A DNA stretch of 64,000 bases from Betaproteobacteria bacterium (GTDB lineage: Bacteria; Pseudomonadota; Gammaproteobacteria; Burkholderiales; Casimicrobiaceae). The notes under the pieces were generated by a model. The model worked only from the letters and a program-made list of their open reading frames with translations, had not been told where the DNA came from and did no database searches. Position 1 is the first letter of the stretch. Every line of letters starts with the position of its first letter. A program made the position numbers and the translations under genes. The stretch covers positions 1 through 64,000 of the forward strand of contig JACPUX010000040.1 of NCBI GenBank assembly GCA_016192065.1, read 5' to 3'. Positions 42,301 through 51,231 of this stretch are shown piece by piece.

Positions 42301-42996
42301 ATGGCGGCAAGGGTTTTGTTGATCGATGATGACGTGGAACTGGTGGAACTCATGCGCGACTATCTCGTGCGCGAGGGGTTCGCCGTGGACACCGCGCACG
42401 ATGGCGCCAGCGGCGCCGCGGCGGCATTGTCCGGCCGCTTCGACATCGCCGTGCTCGACGTGATGATGCCGGGTCAGAGCGGCCTCGAGGCTTTGCGCCA
42501 GATTCGCGCCGCGAGCAATCTGCCGGTATTGATGCTGACCGCGCGCGGTGACGATGCCGACCGTATCCTGGGCCTGGAACTGGGCGCCGACGACTACGTG
42601 CCCAAGCCTTGCACGCCGCGCGAACTCACCGCCCGGCTGCGCGCCATCCTCAAGCGCAGCGGCAACGGGGTCGGCGGCAATGCGGCGGTGCTTGCGGTCG
42701 GGCGCCTGACGCTGCGCCCGGCCGAGCGGCGCGCCGAATTCTCGGGCAAGACGCTCACCCTCACCAGCACCGAATTCAATTTGTTGGAAATCCTCGCTCG
42801 TCATGCCGGGCGCCCGGTGAGCAAGGAAGAGCTTTCGCAGGAGGCGCTAGGCCGCCCGCTGGCGCGCTACGACCGCAGCATCGATGTGCATGTGAGCAGT
42901 ATCCGCCAAAAACTCGGTCGCCTCGCCGACGGTCGTTCGCTGATCCAGACGGTGATCCGCAAAGGCTATCAATTGATCGCCGAGGCGGAGTCCTGA
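42301..42996 (+). CDS. cpxR: OmpR-family response regulator (CpxR-like)
   Basis: This 231-aa regulator has an N-terminal receiver domain: acidic pair in VLLIDDDVELVEL, phosphoryl-accepting Asp in IAVLDVMMPGQSG, Thr in VLMLTARGD, and Lys in YVPKPCTPREL. An OmpR/PhoB winged-helix domain follows (LTLTSTEFNLLEILARHAGR, SIDVHVSSIRQKLG). Sequence and genetic setting match CpxR, which controls periplasmic stress genes. The stop shares one base with the kinase start (TGATG). Confidence 0.88.
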   Translation: MAARVLLIDDDVELVELMRDYLVREGFAVDTAHDGASGAAAALSGRFDIAVLDVMMPGQSGLEALRQIRAASNLPVLMLTARGDDADRILGLELGADDYVPKPCTPRELTARLRAILKRSGNGVGGNAAVLAVGRLTLRPAERRAEFSGKTLTLTSTEFNLLEILARHAGRPVSKEELSQEALGRPLARYDRSIDVHVSSIRQKLGRLADGRSLIQTVIRKGYQLIAEAES

Positions 42997-44156
42997 TGGG
43001 CCGCCTGTTCTGGAAGTTCTTTTTCGTCTTTCTCTTGGCGCAGCTCGTCACCACGCTGGGCGTTGGGCTCACCATCTGGGCGCTGCGCCCGAGCTATGCG
43101 CCAGGCTTCGGGCCGTTTTTCGAGCACCACCGCCCACCTCAACGGCCGGGAGAATTCGCCGATCGCGAACTGCGCCCGCCGCCCCCAACCATGCCCCTGC
43201 GCCCCCAGGGCATGCGCCCGCCGGAAGCGCGCCCCTATTTCCTGCATGGCTGGATGCGCTCGCCGCTCTTGCCGCTGGCCGCGGGCAGCGTGGTGAGCCT
43301 GCTGTTCGCAGCGCTGCTCGCCTGGTACTTCGCCAAACCCATCCGCAGCATGCGCCAGGCCTTCGACGATGTGGCACGCGGCAAACTCAACACCCGCCTG
43401 GGCCCGGTGATGAGTGACCGCAAGGACGAACTGGCCGACCTCGGCCAGGATTTCGACCGTATGACCGACCGCCTGCAAGCCCTGCTCGATGCGCAGCGGC
43501 GCCTGATGCACGACGTTTCCCACGAAGTGCGCTCCCCCCTGGCGCGCCTGCAAGCCGCGGTCGATGTCATGCGCCAGCAGCCCGAACGCGCCGCCGAACT
43601 GGGCGAACGCATCGAACGCGACACCCGGCGCATCGACACTCTGATCGGCGAACTTCTAACCCTGGCACGGCTCGACGCCGGCATGACCGCGCGGCGCGAC
43701 GAGGAAATCGATCTCACCGAAGTGCTGGGCCTGGTCGCGGAAGACGCCGACTTCGAAGCCGCCGGCAAAGGCGCCGCCGTCGATCTGCAGGTCACCGGCA
43801 CCCTGCCGGTGCGCGGCAACCGCGACCTCCTGCACCGCGCGGTCGAGAACGTGGTCAGGAATGCTCTGCGCCATTCGCCCGCCGGGGGCCGGGTAAGCAT
43901 TGCCGCGCGCCAGGATGAACGCACCGGTGAAATTGAGATCAGCGTCAGCGACCAAGGCCCGGGGGTGCGCCCAGAAAACCTCGAAGCGATCTTCGCCCCG
44001 TTCTTCCGCGACCGCCCCGCCAACACTCCCGATGGCTATGGCCTGGGCCTGGCGATCACGCAACGGGTGGCGGCGCTGCATGGCGGCGAGGTACATGCCA
44101 ATAACCGCGCCGAGGGGGGCCTCGTGGTCACGCTGCGGCTGCCGCGCGCGGAATAA
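42996..44156 (+). CDS. cpxA: Sensor histidine kinase (CpxA-like)
   Basis: This 386-aa membrane kinase has two membrane segments (residues about 8-28 and 92-112) around a short Pro/Arg-rich periplasmic loop (HHRPPQRPGEFAD, RPPPPTMPLRPQG), then HAMP, the H-box HDVSHEVRSPLARL, an N-box NVVRNALRHSP, and G-boxes DQGPGVRPE and GYGLGLAI. It should phosphorylate the adjacent regulator. The periplasmic loop is about 65 residues, much shorter than in E. coli CpxA, so its sensing mode may differ. The Met/His-rich Spy-like protein is the probable accessory signal. Confidence 0.87.
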   Translation: MGRLFWKFFFVFLLAQLVTTLGVGLTIWALRPSYAPGFGPFFEHHRPPQRPGEFADRELRPPPPTMPLRPQGMRPPEARPYFLHGWMRSPLLPLAAGSVVSLLFAALLAWYFAKPIRSMRQAFDDVARGKLNTRLGPVMSDRKDELADLGQDFDRMTDRLQALLDAQRRLMHDVSHEVRSPLARLQAAVDVMRQQPERAAELGERIERDTRRIDTLIGELLTLARLDAGMTARRDEEIDLTEVLGLVAEDADFEAAGKGAAVDLQVTGTLPVRGNRDLLHRAVENVVRNALRHSPAGGRVSIAARQDERTGEIEISVSDQGPGVRPENLEAIFAPFFRDRPANTPDGYGLGLAITQRVAALHGGEVHANNRAEGGLVVTLRLPRAE

Positions 44157-44454
44157 AGCATTCCCGCTGGGTGCGCGCCACCCCAAGGAGCAGCTGGACC
44201 TCGTTGCGGTCATGCACCAACCATCGGGTCGCGCGTTTTCCGCCGGCGCTTTGCCTTCACGAACCTCCGGCGATCCTCTCACCCGATTTCCGACCGCTTC
44301 GGCCCGGACTTGACGCCCTCCGCTGGAAATGCGCAAATGCTCGCCACCGGAATGCCGGGTGGCGCGCAGCCGACGCCACCCTGACGCTTCGTCCAAAAGA
44401 GCGTGGCCCAGGCCGCGCCCGTTGTCGCTCGACCCCCACCAAGGAGAAGAAACC
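44157..44454. other. Intergenic region upstream of the TAXI gene
   Basis: About 300 bp without a gene I can support. Open frames here are high-GC noise, and no repeat or clear promoter is visible. A ribosome site AAGGAG precedes the ATG at 44455. It should contain the TRAP operon promoter. Confidence 0.4.
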
Positions 44455-45438
44455 ATGCGGACTCCCACCCTGCTTTCGCTGTCCCTCACCGCGGCGCTGG
44501 CACTGGCTGCGCTGGCACCAGCGGCACCCGCCCTGGCACAGCAGAAGACCACCTACATCACTATCGGCACCGGCGGCATCACCGGCGTGTACTACCCGCT
44601 GGGCGGCGCGATCTGCCGCTTCGTCAACCAGAGCCGCAAGGATCACGGCCTGCGCTGCACCGTCGAATCGACCGGCGCCTCGGTCTTCAACATCAACGCC
44701 CTGGCAGTGGGAGACTTGGAAGTAGGCTTCGCGCAATCGGACGTGCAGTATCAGGCCCTCAAAGGCGAGGGCCCCTTCAAGGACAAGCCCCAGCCCAAGC
44801 TGCGCGCGCTGTTCTCGCTCTACCCCGAGCTGTTCACCCTGGTGGCGCGCCAGGACGCCAAGATCGCCAAGTTCGGCGACCTCAAGGGCAAGCGCGTGAA
44901 CCTCGCCGACCCGGGCTCGGGGACCCGCTCGACCATGGAGCTTCTGATGAAGGAGTGGGGCATCGCCAAGACTGAGCTCAAGCTCGCCACTGAACTCAAA
45001 CCCTCGGAAGCACCAGCCGCCCTGTGCGACAATAAGATCGACGCCTACGTCTTCATCGCTGGACATCCCAACGCCAACTTCCAGGAAGCCGCCACCACCT
45101 GCTCCAGCAACATCGCCGCCGTGGCCGGGCCGGTGGTGGACAAGCTGGTCGCCGCCCACAGCTATTACGCCAAGGCCAACGTGCCGGGCAAAATGTACAA
45201 AGGGACCGACGCCGAGCAGCCCACCTTCGGCATGATGGCCACGGTCGTGGTCAGCGCCGACCTGCCGGAAGCCACGGCCTACGCCGTGACCAAGGCGGTG
45301 TTCGACAACTTCGAAGACTTCAAGAAGCTCCACCCGGCGATGGCACACGCCACCAAGGAGCAAGCGGTCTCGGGCAACTCCGTGCCCTACCACCCCGGTG
45401 CCGCCCGCTACTTCAAGGAAAAGGGCCTGCTGAAGTAA
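44455..45438 (+). CDS. TAXI-family TRAP transporter solute-binding protein
   Basis: This 327-aa periplasmic binding protein has a signal peptide (LLSLSLTAALALAALAPAAPALAQ) and the TAXI hallmark TYITIGTGGITGVYYPLGGAI; further conserved parts are LADPGSGTRSTMELLMKEWG and VVVSADLPEATAYAVTKAVF. It captures a ligand for the fused TRAP permease encoded immediately downstream. Glutamate, glutamine and aromatic acids are common TAXI ligands, but the ligand here cannot be read. The start at 44455 has AAGGAGA 8-10 nt upstream. Confidence 0.92.
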   Translation: MRTPTLLSLSLTAALALAALAPAAPALAQQKTTYITIGTGGITGVYYPLGGAICRFVNQSRKDHGLRCTVESTGASVFNINALAVGDLEVGFAQSDVQYQALKGEGPFKDKPQPKLRALFSLYPELFTLVARQDAKIAKFGDLKGKRVNLADPGSGTRSTMELLMKEWGIAKTELKLATELKPSEAPAALCDNKIDAYVFIAGHPNANFQEAATTCSSNIAAVAGPVVDKLVAAHSYYAKANVPGKMYKGTDAEQPTFGMMATVVVSADLPEATAYAVTKAVFDNFEDFKKLHPAMAHATKEQAVSGNSVPYHPGAARYFKEKGLLK

Positions 45439-45466
45439 ACCTGCCCGATCGCGGCCCGGCCACAGC

Positions 45467-48151
45467 ATGCGCGCCCCCGAACGGCCGCCCACCAGCAAGC
45501 CAGCGGCTTGCGCAGGACCGCCGAAAGGCGGGTCCGGCCAAGTGCCGGATGCGGCGAAGCCGCACAAAGGGGGCGCAAGCCAGCCACCGGAGCAGGCACA
45601 GCCCGCCCTGGTCGAGGCGGCGCTGGCCGCCGAATCAGGCGGGCGGACGGGCCACTTGGGGCCGGGGCTCACCCGCCTGGTGGCGGGCACGGCGGTACTG
45701 TGGTCATTGTTTCAACTGTGGATTTCCTCGCCGCTGCCCTTTCTGGTCGGCGTCGGGGTCGTCAACGACACGATCCAGCGCTCGATCCACCTCGCCTTCG
45801 GAATTTTTCTCGCCTACCTTTGTTACCCGCGCGCCAAATCTTCGCCGCGCGATCGTGTTCCGCTTGCCGACTGGGCGCTGGCGCTTCTGGCCACAGGCTG
45901 CGCCGCGTACCTGGCAATGTTCTACACCGAGCTATCGGGACGCCCGGGGCTGCCGACCGCGCTCGACATCGGAGTCTTCGTGCTGGGCGTCGGCTGCCTG
46001 CTCGAAGCCACGCGGCGGGTGCTGGGTTGGCCGATGACGTTGATGGCGTTGGTCTTTCTCGCCTACATGTTCCTCGGCCCCTGGATGCCCGAGCTCATCG
46101 CCCACAAAGGCGCCTCGCTCTCGCGCGCCGCGTCGCATCAGTGGCTGTCCACCGAGGGAGTGTTCGGGGTGGCGCTGGGGGTCTCCACCAGTTTTGTCTT
46201 TCTGTATGTCTTGTTCGGCGCCATGCTCGACCGCGCCGGCGCGGGCAACTACCTCACCCGGGTGGCGTTCTCGCTGCTGGGCCACTTGCGCGGCGGGCCG
46301 GCCAAGGCGGCGGTGCTGTCCTCGGGCCTCAACGGCATCATTTCCGGCTCTTCGGTGGCCAACGTGCTCACTGGTGGCAACGTCACCATCATGCTCATGA
46401 AGCGCGTCGGCTACACCCCCGTGAAAGCAGGAGCGATCGAAGTCGCGTCGTCCTCGAATGGCCAGATCATGCCGCCGGTGATGGGCGCGGCGGCGTTCCT
46501 GATGGTCGAATACCTCAACCTGCCCTATAGCGAAATCATCCGCCACGCGTTTTTGCCGGCGGTACTGGCTTACCTCTCGCTGCTCTACATCGTGCACCTC
46601 GAAGCCCTGAAAGCCGGCATGCGCAGCCTGCCGCGCCCGTCTTCGCCCTGGCGTGAGCGGCTGGTGAATTGGGGCATCACCATCGCCAGTCTGCTCATTC
46701 TGGTTCGTGGCGGGCTCTGGCTCACCGAGTGGCTACCGGAACTGCTGGGCGAATCGGCTACAGCGGTGGCGGTGCTGCTGGTGGCCGGGGTCTTCCTGGC
46801 GCTGGTGTGGATGTCCGCACGCTACCCCGAAGAAGACCACGAACTGGCCCTTGAGGAAGCCACACACCTGCCGCCGGCACGCCCTACGGTCCTGGGCGGG
46901 CTCTATTTCGTGGTGCCGATCTGGGCGCTGATCTGGAACCTCATGGTGCTGGAACAATCGGCGGCGCTGGCCGCCTTTTGGGCCTGCGCCATCACCGCGG
47001 CGATGCTGCTGGTGCAGCGCCCCTTGGTGGCCTGGTTCCGCCACCGTCCGCTGGCCGGTACCTGGCGCCGCGGCGCCCGCGAACTGGTGGAGAGCCTGGA
47101 ACACGGCGCGCGCAACATGATCGGCATCGCCATCGCCACCGCCACCGCCGGCATTATCGTGGGCGCGGTGAGTCTCACCGGCATCGGCCAGGTACTCGCC
47201 AACGTCGTGGAAACGCTGTCTTTCGGCTCGCTCGCCGCGGTACTGGTGCTCACCGCGCTGCTATCACTGGTGCTGGGCATGGGCCTGCCGACCACCGCCA
47301 ACTACATCGTGGTCTCCACCCTGCTGGCGCCGGTGATCGTGACTCTGGCCGCCGGGCACGGCATGGAATTGCCGCTGATCGCGGTGCATCTGTTCGTTTT
47401 CTATTTCGGCATCATGGCCGATTCCACGCCACCGGTAGCGCTGGCCGCCTACGCCGCGGCCGGGCTTTCGGGGGCGGACCCGCTGAAGACCGGCATCCAG
47501 GGGTTTATCTACGAACTGCGCACCGCGATCCTGCCCTTCATGTTCGTCTTCAACACCGAGTTGCTACTGATCGGCGTGAGCAGCCCTTTACATTTGGCCT
47601 GGGTGGCGAGTACCGGGGTGGTCGCTTGCTTCGCTTTCGCCTCGGCCACCCAGGGCTGGGGCTGGGTTGAAAACCGCAAATGGGAAAGCGCGCTGCTGAT
47701 CGTGGCGATGATTCTGCTTTTGCGCCCCGATGTATTGCGCGATCAGTTCCATCCGCCCTACACCCGGCACGCCGCCGACGCGGTGCCAAACCTCGCCAAT
47801 CTGGCACCGCGCGACCAACCCTTGCGCCTGCGGCTGCGCATCGACGAGGGCGCCGAAAGCAGCGAGCGCACCTTCGCCCTGAAGTTGCCCGCTGGCGCCA
47901 AGGGTGACGCGCTGGAGGCTCTGGGCCTCACGGTCGAGCCTGACGGCGAACTGCTCAAGGTCGTGGACGTAGCGATTGACAGCGTGGCCGAACGCTCCCG
48001 CATCGACATCGCCAAACGCAATTTCATCATCGGCCTCGAGACCCGTAATCCACAACCCTGGAAAGGCTGGTTTGCCTTGCCCGGCTTGCTGCTGGTGGGC
48101 GCGGTGGTGTGGAGTCAAAGGCGCCGCCTTGCACTTGCGTCAAGAGGCTAG
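45467..48151 (+). CDS. TRAP transporter fused permease (DctQM) with DUF3394 tail
   Basis: This 894-aa inner-membrane permease fuses the small (DctQ-like) and large (DctM) subunits, as usual for TAXI systems. After an N-terminal unit of four helices comes the large subunit with GLNGIISGSSVANVLTGGNVTIMLMKR and VLGMGLPTTANYIVVSTLLA, a Na+/solute-pathway signature. The last 170 residues form a DUF3394-like domain. The first 60 residues (MRAPERPPTSKPAACAGPPK..., KGGASQPPEQAQPA) read through a GC-rich repeat related to the tandem repeat at 18399-18609; the native start may be near residue 60, for which no ATG, GTG or TTG is in frame. Confidence 0.88.
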   Translation: MRAPERPPTSKPAACAGPPKGGSGQVPDAAKPHKGGASQPPEQAQPALVEAALAAESGGRTGHLGPGLTRLVAGTAVLWSLFQLWISSPLPFLVGVGVVNDTIQRSIHLAFGIFLAYLCYPRAKSSPRDRVPLADWALALLATGCAAYLAMFYTELSGRPGLPTALDIGVFVLGVGCLLEATRRVLGWPMTLMALVFLAYMFLGPWMPELIAHKGASLSRAASHQWLSTEGVFGVALGVSTSFVFLYVLFGAMLDRAGAGNYLTRVAFSLLGHLRGGPAKAAVLSSGLNGIISGSSVANVLTGGNVTIMLMKRVGYTPVKAGAIEVASSSNGQIMPPVMGAAAFLMVEYLNLPYSEIIRHAFLPAVLAYLSLLYIVHLEALKAGMRSLPRPSSPWRERLVNWGITIASLLILVRGGLWLTEWLPELLGESATAVAVLLVAGVFLALVWMSARYPEEDHELALEEATHLPPARPTVLGGLYFVVPIWALIWNLMVLEQSAALAAFWACAITAAMLLVQRPLVAWFRHRPLAGTWRRGARELVESLEHGARNMIGIAIATATAGIIVGAVSLTGIGQVLANVVETLSFGSLAAVLVLTALLSLVLGMGLPTTANYIVVSTLLAPVIVTLAAGHGMELPLIAVHLFVFYFGIMADSTPPVALAAYAAAGLSGADPLKTGIQGFIYELRTAILPFMFVFNTELLLIGVSSPLHLAWVASTGVVACFAFASATQGWGWVENRKWESALLIVAMILLLRPDVLRDQFHPPYTRHAADAVPNLANLAPRDQPLRLRLRIDEGAESSERTFALKLPAGAKGDALEALGLTVEPDGELLKVVDVAIDSVAERSRIDIAKRNFIIGLETRNPQPWKGWFALPGLLLVGAVVWSQRRRLALASRG
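45571..45610. repeat. Partial third copy of the 111-bp repeat inside the TRAP permease frame
   Basis: GGGGGCGCAAGCC, then a near copy of CACCGGAGC and GGCACAGCCCGCC, matches the repeat units at 18413-18460. It is read in the same frame as at 18399 (GGASxxPExAQPA). Confidence 0.6.
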
Positions 48152-48244
48152 GGAAACCCTGGTCAAGACCGTGACGCCGACGCAGTCCGGCCCCGCTCGC
48201 CTGCTGCGCAGGGGTCGGTATTCAGTGCGTTGAATTTTCTTGAC

Positions 48245-48260
48245 TCCGGCCTTCGCCGGA
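48245..48260. repeat. Short REP-like hairpin after the TRAP operon
   Basis: TCCGGC-CTTC-GCCGGA followed by ATGAC is a common proteobacterial intergenic hairpin. It lies between the convergent TRAP permease and the histidine kinase genes and may help termination. The rest of the 48152-48330 gap is empty. Confidence 0.5.
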
Positions 48261-48330
48261 ATGACGAATCCTGGATTGATCAGCGTCTCCTCGGCGCGGC
48301 GCCCCACGCGGCAGCTCGCCCGCGTGGGTT

Positions 48331-49908
48331 CTATTCGGCGTTTCCGGAGCGGTCGCGTTCACCCAGGGTGAAGAAAAAGCTCGCCCCTTCGCCAACCAGC
48401 GCAGTGGCCCAAATCCTTCCGCCGTGACGATGGATGATGCGCGCCACCGTGGCCAGACCGATACCCGTCCCCGGAAACTCTTCCACGTGATGCAGTCTCT
48501 GGAACGCCTCGAATAGACGTTCGCCGTATTGCATGTCGAAACCCACGCCATTGTCGCGGATGAAAAACGCGGGCCGCTCGCCGGTGGCGTCGCAGCCCAG
48601 TTCAATCCGCGCGTGGTCGCGCTTGCCGGTGTATTTCCAGGCGTTGCCCAGAAGGTTTTCCAGCACGATGCGCAGCAAGCCCTGGTCGCCCCAGGCCTGC
48701 ATCCCCGGCGCAATGCTCCAGGTCACTTGCCGGACCGGATCGCTCGCCTGCAACTCCTGCGCCACCAGCGCCCCCAGAGCACTGAGATCGACGTGTGCCG
48801 GGTTCATGGCGCGCTGGCTGATCTGCGACAGGCGCAACAGGTCATCGATCAGCGAACCCATGCGCTCGACGCCGTTTCTTATGCGCTCGAGATAATGTTT
48901 GCCCTGTGCGCTGAGCCCTTGTTCCAACTCGCGGTCCAGTAGGTGCGAGAAGCCGTGAACGGCACGCAGCGGCGCGCGCAAGTCGTGGGACACTGAATAG
49001 GTGAACGCCGCCAACTCACGATTGGCCGACTCCAGTTCGGCGGTCCGCTCCTCGACCCGCTGCTCCAGTTCCAGATTGAGGCGGTTGATCTCGGCCTCGG
49101 CCTCGCGCCGTGCCGCGATGTCGGTCTGTAAGTCCCGGTTGGCGATGCTGAGGTCCGCGTAGGCGTGTTCCAGGCGGGTTTGCAAGCTCGCGAAGGCATG
49201 CACCAAATGATCGAGCTCATCGGGCACCTCGCGCGGCGTGCGCGCCAGCTTCGGTGGACCGGCCGGAGCGCGGATATCGAAATCGGCGAAGTAGCGCGCC
49301 AAACCACCGAGGTGCCGTGTCACCACCTGATGCACGATGAACAGAATGAAGAACGAGACCAGGAAGGTCTTGATCCCCTGGCTGGCCAGGATGATCAGCG
49401 CGCGCTCGGTGAGGCGCTGATAGACGCCCTCAAGCGTTGCCGCCACGCGTAATTCGCCGAGCAGGCGGCGCTCGCCACGATCCTCATAGCTGATGGGCAC
49501 GGTGCGCAAATATACGGCCTGGGTCTCGATGCGGCCACTTTGCACGGTGAGCGCGCCCTGGGCACCTTGCACCTCGGCGCCGAGAATGTCCGGCAAGCGG
49601 GTGATGCCCTCGATCTGCAATTGGAGCTGCTCCCGATCGAGCTTCCACAGGCTGCCCGCCAGCGAGGGAAGGTAACCGTGTTCGATTTCCGCCAACCTCG
49701 CTTCGATGCCATCCACATCGCGCCGATAGTCGAGGTAGAGTTGCAGCGAAGTCAGAAGCAGCGTGACCAGCGAGCTGGCCACGAGAATCCACACCAGCAG
49801 GCGGCGCCCGATCTGCGCTCGCCAGAGCCATCGCGGCGCATGATCCGGCGCCGGTTCGGGGACCGGCGCTGCTGGACCGGGGCGCGCCCCGGGCTCAAGC
49901 TCGCGCAT
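48331..49908 (-). CDS. Orphan membrane sensor histidine kinase
   Basis: This 525-aa kinase has a transmembrane segment (LLVWILVASSLVTLLLTSLQLYL), a periplasmic domain of about 130 residues (LPSLAGSLWKLDREQLQLQI), a second segment (FLVSFFILFIVHQVV), HAMP-like and coiled-coil linkers, HisKA (FTYSVSHDLRAPLRAVHGFS), and a HATPase_c domain with NLLGNAWKYTG and RDNGVGFDMQYGERLF. Its kinase module closely resembles that of the kinase at 51232-53685. No response regulator is adjacent, so its partner is elsewhere. ATG 49908 is the last Met before the membrane part; the frame extends to 50211. Confidence 0.85.
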   Translation of the reverse strand: MRELEPGARPGPAAPVPEPAPDHAPRWLWRAQIGRRLLVWILVASSLVTLLLTSLQLYLDYRRDVDGIEARLAEIEHGYLPSLAGSLWKLDREQLQLQIEGITRLPDILGAEVQGAQGALTVQSGRIETQAVYLRTVPISYEDRGERRLLGELRVAATLEGVYQRLTERALIILASQGIKTFLVSFFILFIVHQVVTRHLGGLARYFADFDIRAPAGPPKLARTPREVPDELDHLVHAFASLQTRLEHAYADLSIANRDLQTDIAARREAEAEINRLNLELEQRVEERTAELESANRELAAFTYSVSHDLRAPLRAVHGFSHLLDRELEQGLSAQGKHYLERIRNGVERMGSLIDDLLRLSQISQRAMNPAHVDLSALGALVAQELQASDPVRQVTWSIAPGMQAWGDQGLLRIVLENLLGNAWKYTGKRDHARIELGCDATGERPAFFIRDNGVGFDMQYGERLFEAFQRLHHVEEFPGTGIGLATVARIIHRHGGRIWATALVGEGASFFFTLGERDRSGNAE

Positions 49909-50304
49909 CGGACCACTCTCCACGGGCGCACTGGAGGCGCGTACGAAGTCGCCCCGCCGGGGAAGAACGACTCCAACTGAGCGATGCACGCGCCAGCACA
50001 GGCATTGAAGCAGGTCCCCCAGGGTCTTGAGCGCCCCGATCCGTCGGCGGGCTGCCGCAGGGGCGGGTACGCGATGTCGCCCACACAGCCTAGACAATCG
50101 CCCCCCCGAGGTCAAGGCTGCGGGCCCCCGGTCAAGGTCCACGCGCACGGGAGACGGCTCAACCTGGGGCAGATCGATTCGCCCAGCGTTGCGCCGGGAC
50201 CTCGCCGGCACGCACGGTGTGAATTGACACTTCCTCGCCGACGGCGCGTAGAATGTTTAGCGCCGCTGCCCTCCGACCCGCGGCAAAACCCAGTCGGTGG
50301 CCCA
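49909..50304. promoter_or_regulatory. Divergent region with sigma70-like promoter and long leader
   Basis: TTGACA (50224-50229) and TAGAAT (50249-50254) with 19-bp spacing form a sigma70-like promoter reading toward the solute-binding gene, giving a leader of about 100 nt. The leader includes GCCGG-GCAA-CCGGC, a GNRA-capped hairpin at about 50311-50324. The left part should hold the kinase promoter. No gene is seen. Confidence 0.5.
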
Positions 50305-51177
50305 GTGAAAGCAGCCGGGCAACCGGCCCGGGACCGAACCGGTTCACCTTGCGGGAGTCCGATCATCCCCAGCACCGGTAAGAGCCTTCTGGTTACCTGT
50401 CTCGCCAGCCTGCTGTCACTCCTGGGTCCGCTGTGGCCCACCGCCGCCGCCGCTCAGGCACCGCCCTGCACGCAACTGGTGGCGTCCGGAAATCCCGAGT
50501 ACCCACCCTACCTGTGGCGCGACGCCAACGATGAAAAAGTCCTGGTCGGCGCGGCCGCGGAGATGATGCACCGTCTCGGCGAGGAGATCGGCATCCCCAT
50601 CGCCGTTCACTACGCCGGCCCCTGGGGGCGCGTGCAAGAGGAAGTGCGCCAAGGCAAGGTAGATCTGATCGCCGGTGCTTTCTTCACCCTGCCGCGCCTC
50701 GAATACATGGACTACTTTCAACCGCCACTGCACAGCACCCGCACGGTGATCTGGACGCAAGCGGCGCGACCCTTCGACTACCGCAAATGGGCAGATCTAC
50801 GCGGTAAGAATGGCGTCACCGTGATCAACAACAGTTTCGGCGAAGCCTTCGACCGCTACGCGGAAAAGAACCTGCGCATCGACAAGGTGGCCACACTCGA
50901 AAGCGCCTTGAAGATGCTCTCGCTGGCGCGCGCCGACTACCTGATCTACGAAGAGGCCCCAGGTGAAGCCTTCGCCGCCAAACTCGGCATCAAGGGCCTG
51001 CGCGCGGGCAAGACGGCGATCAGCAGCGAAGATTTGCACCTCACCCTGGCGCACCAGTCCAAATGCAACACCGGCGCCCTGCGGGGCCGCATCACCCAGG
51101 CCTTGTACAAGTTTCAGAAAGAAGGCCTGATGGACAAACTGGTTGAAGCCGCGGTCAGGCGGTGGAGCGGAAAGTAA
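50305..51177 (+). CDS. Periplasmic solute-binding protein (SBP_bac_3 family)
   Basis: This protein (290 aa from GTG 50305) has a type II periplasmic binding fold typical of amino-acid and sensor SBPs: QLVASGNPEYPPYLWRDAND, then GKVDLIAGAFFTLPRLEYMD and RGKNGVTVINNSFGEAFDRY. The leader LLVTCLASLLSLLGPLWPTAAAAQ starts only about 25 residues in, so the start may be downstream. A GGGAG at 50353-50357 is followed by ATC codons at 50362/50365, so an ATC start would give a perfect leader. No ABC permease genes are linked; flanking genes are sensor kinases, so it may serve signalling. Confidence 0.8.
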   Translation: MKAAGQPARDRTGSPCGSPIIPSTGKSLLVTCLASLLSLLGPLWPTAAAAQAPPCTQLVASGNPEYPPYLWRDANDEKVLVGAAAEMMHRLGEEIGIPIAVHYAGPWGRVQEEVRQGKVDLIAGAFFTLPRLEYMDYFQPPLHSTRTVIWTQAARPFDYRKWADLRGKNGVTVINNSFGEAFDRYAEKNLRIDKVATLESALKMLSLARADYLIYEEAPGEAFAAKLGIKGLRAGKTAISSEDLHLTLAHQSKCNTGALRGRITQALYKFQKEGLMDKLVEAAVRRWSGK

Positions 51178-51231
51178 GGTGGCTGACGGCTGCCGCCAGT
51201 AGTGGAGCGCAAAGCGGTGAAGGGGCGCAAC

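Noticed and set aside
50250-50362. Cyclic-di-GMP or cobalamin riboswitch before the binding protein
   Set aside because: GGCAAAACC and a GNRA hairpin are present, but the conserved core sequences of these riboswitches are not.
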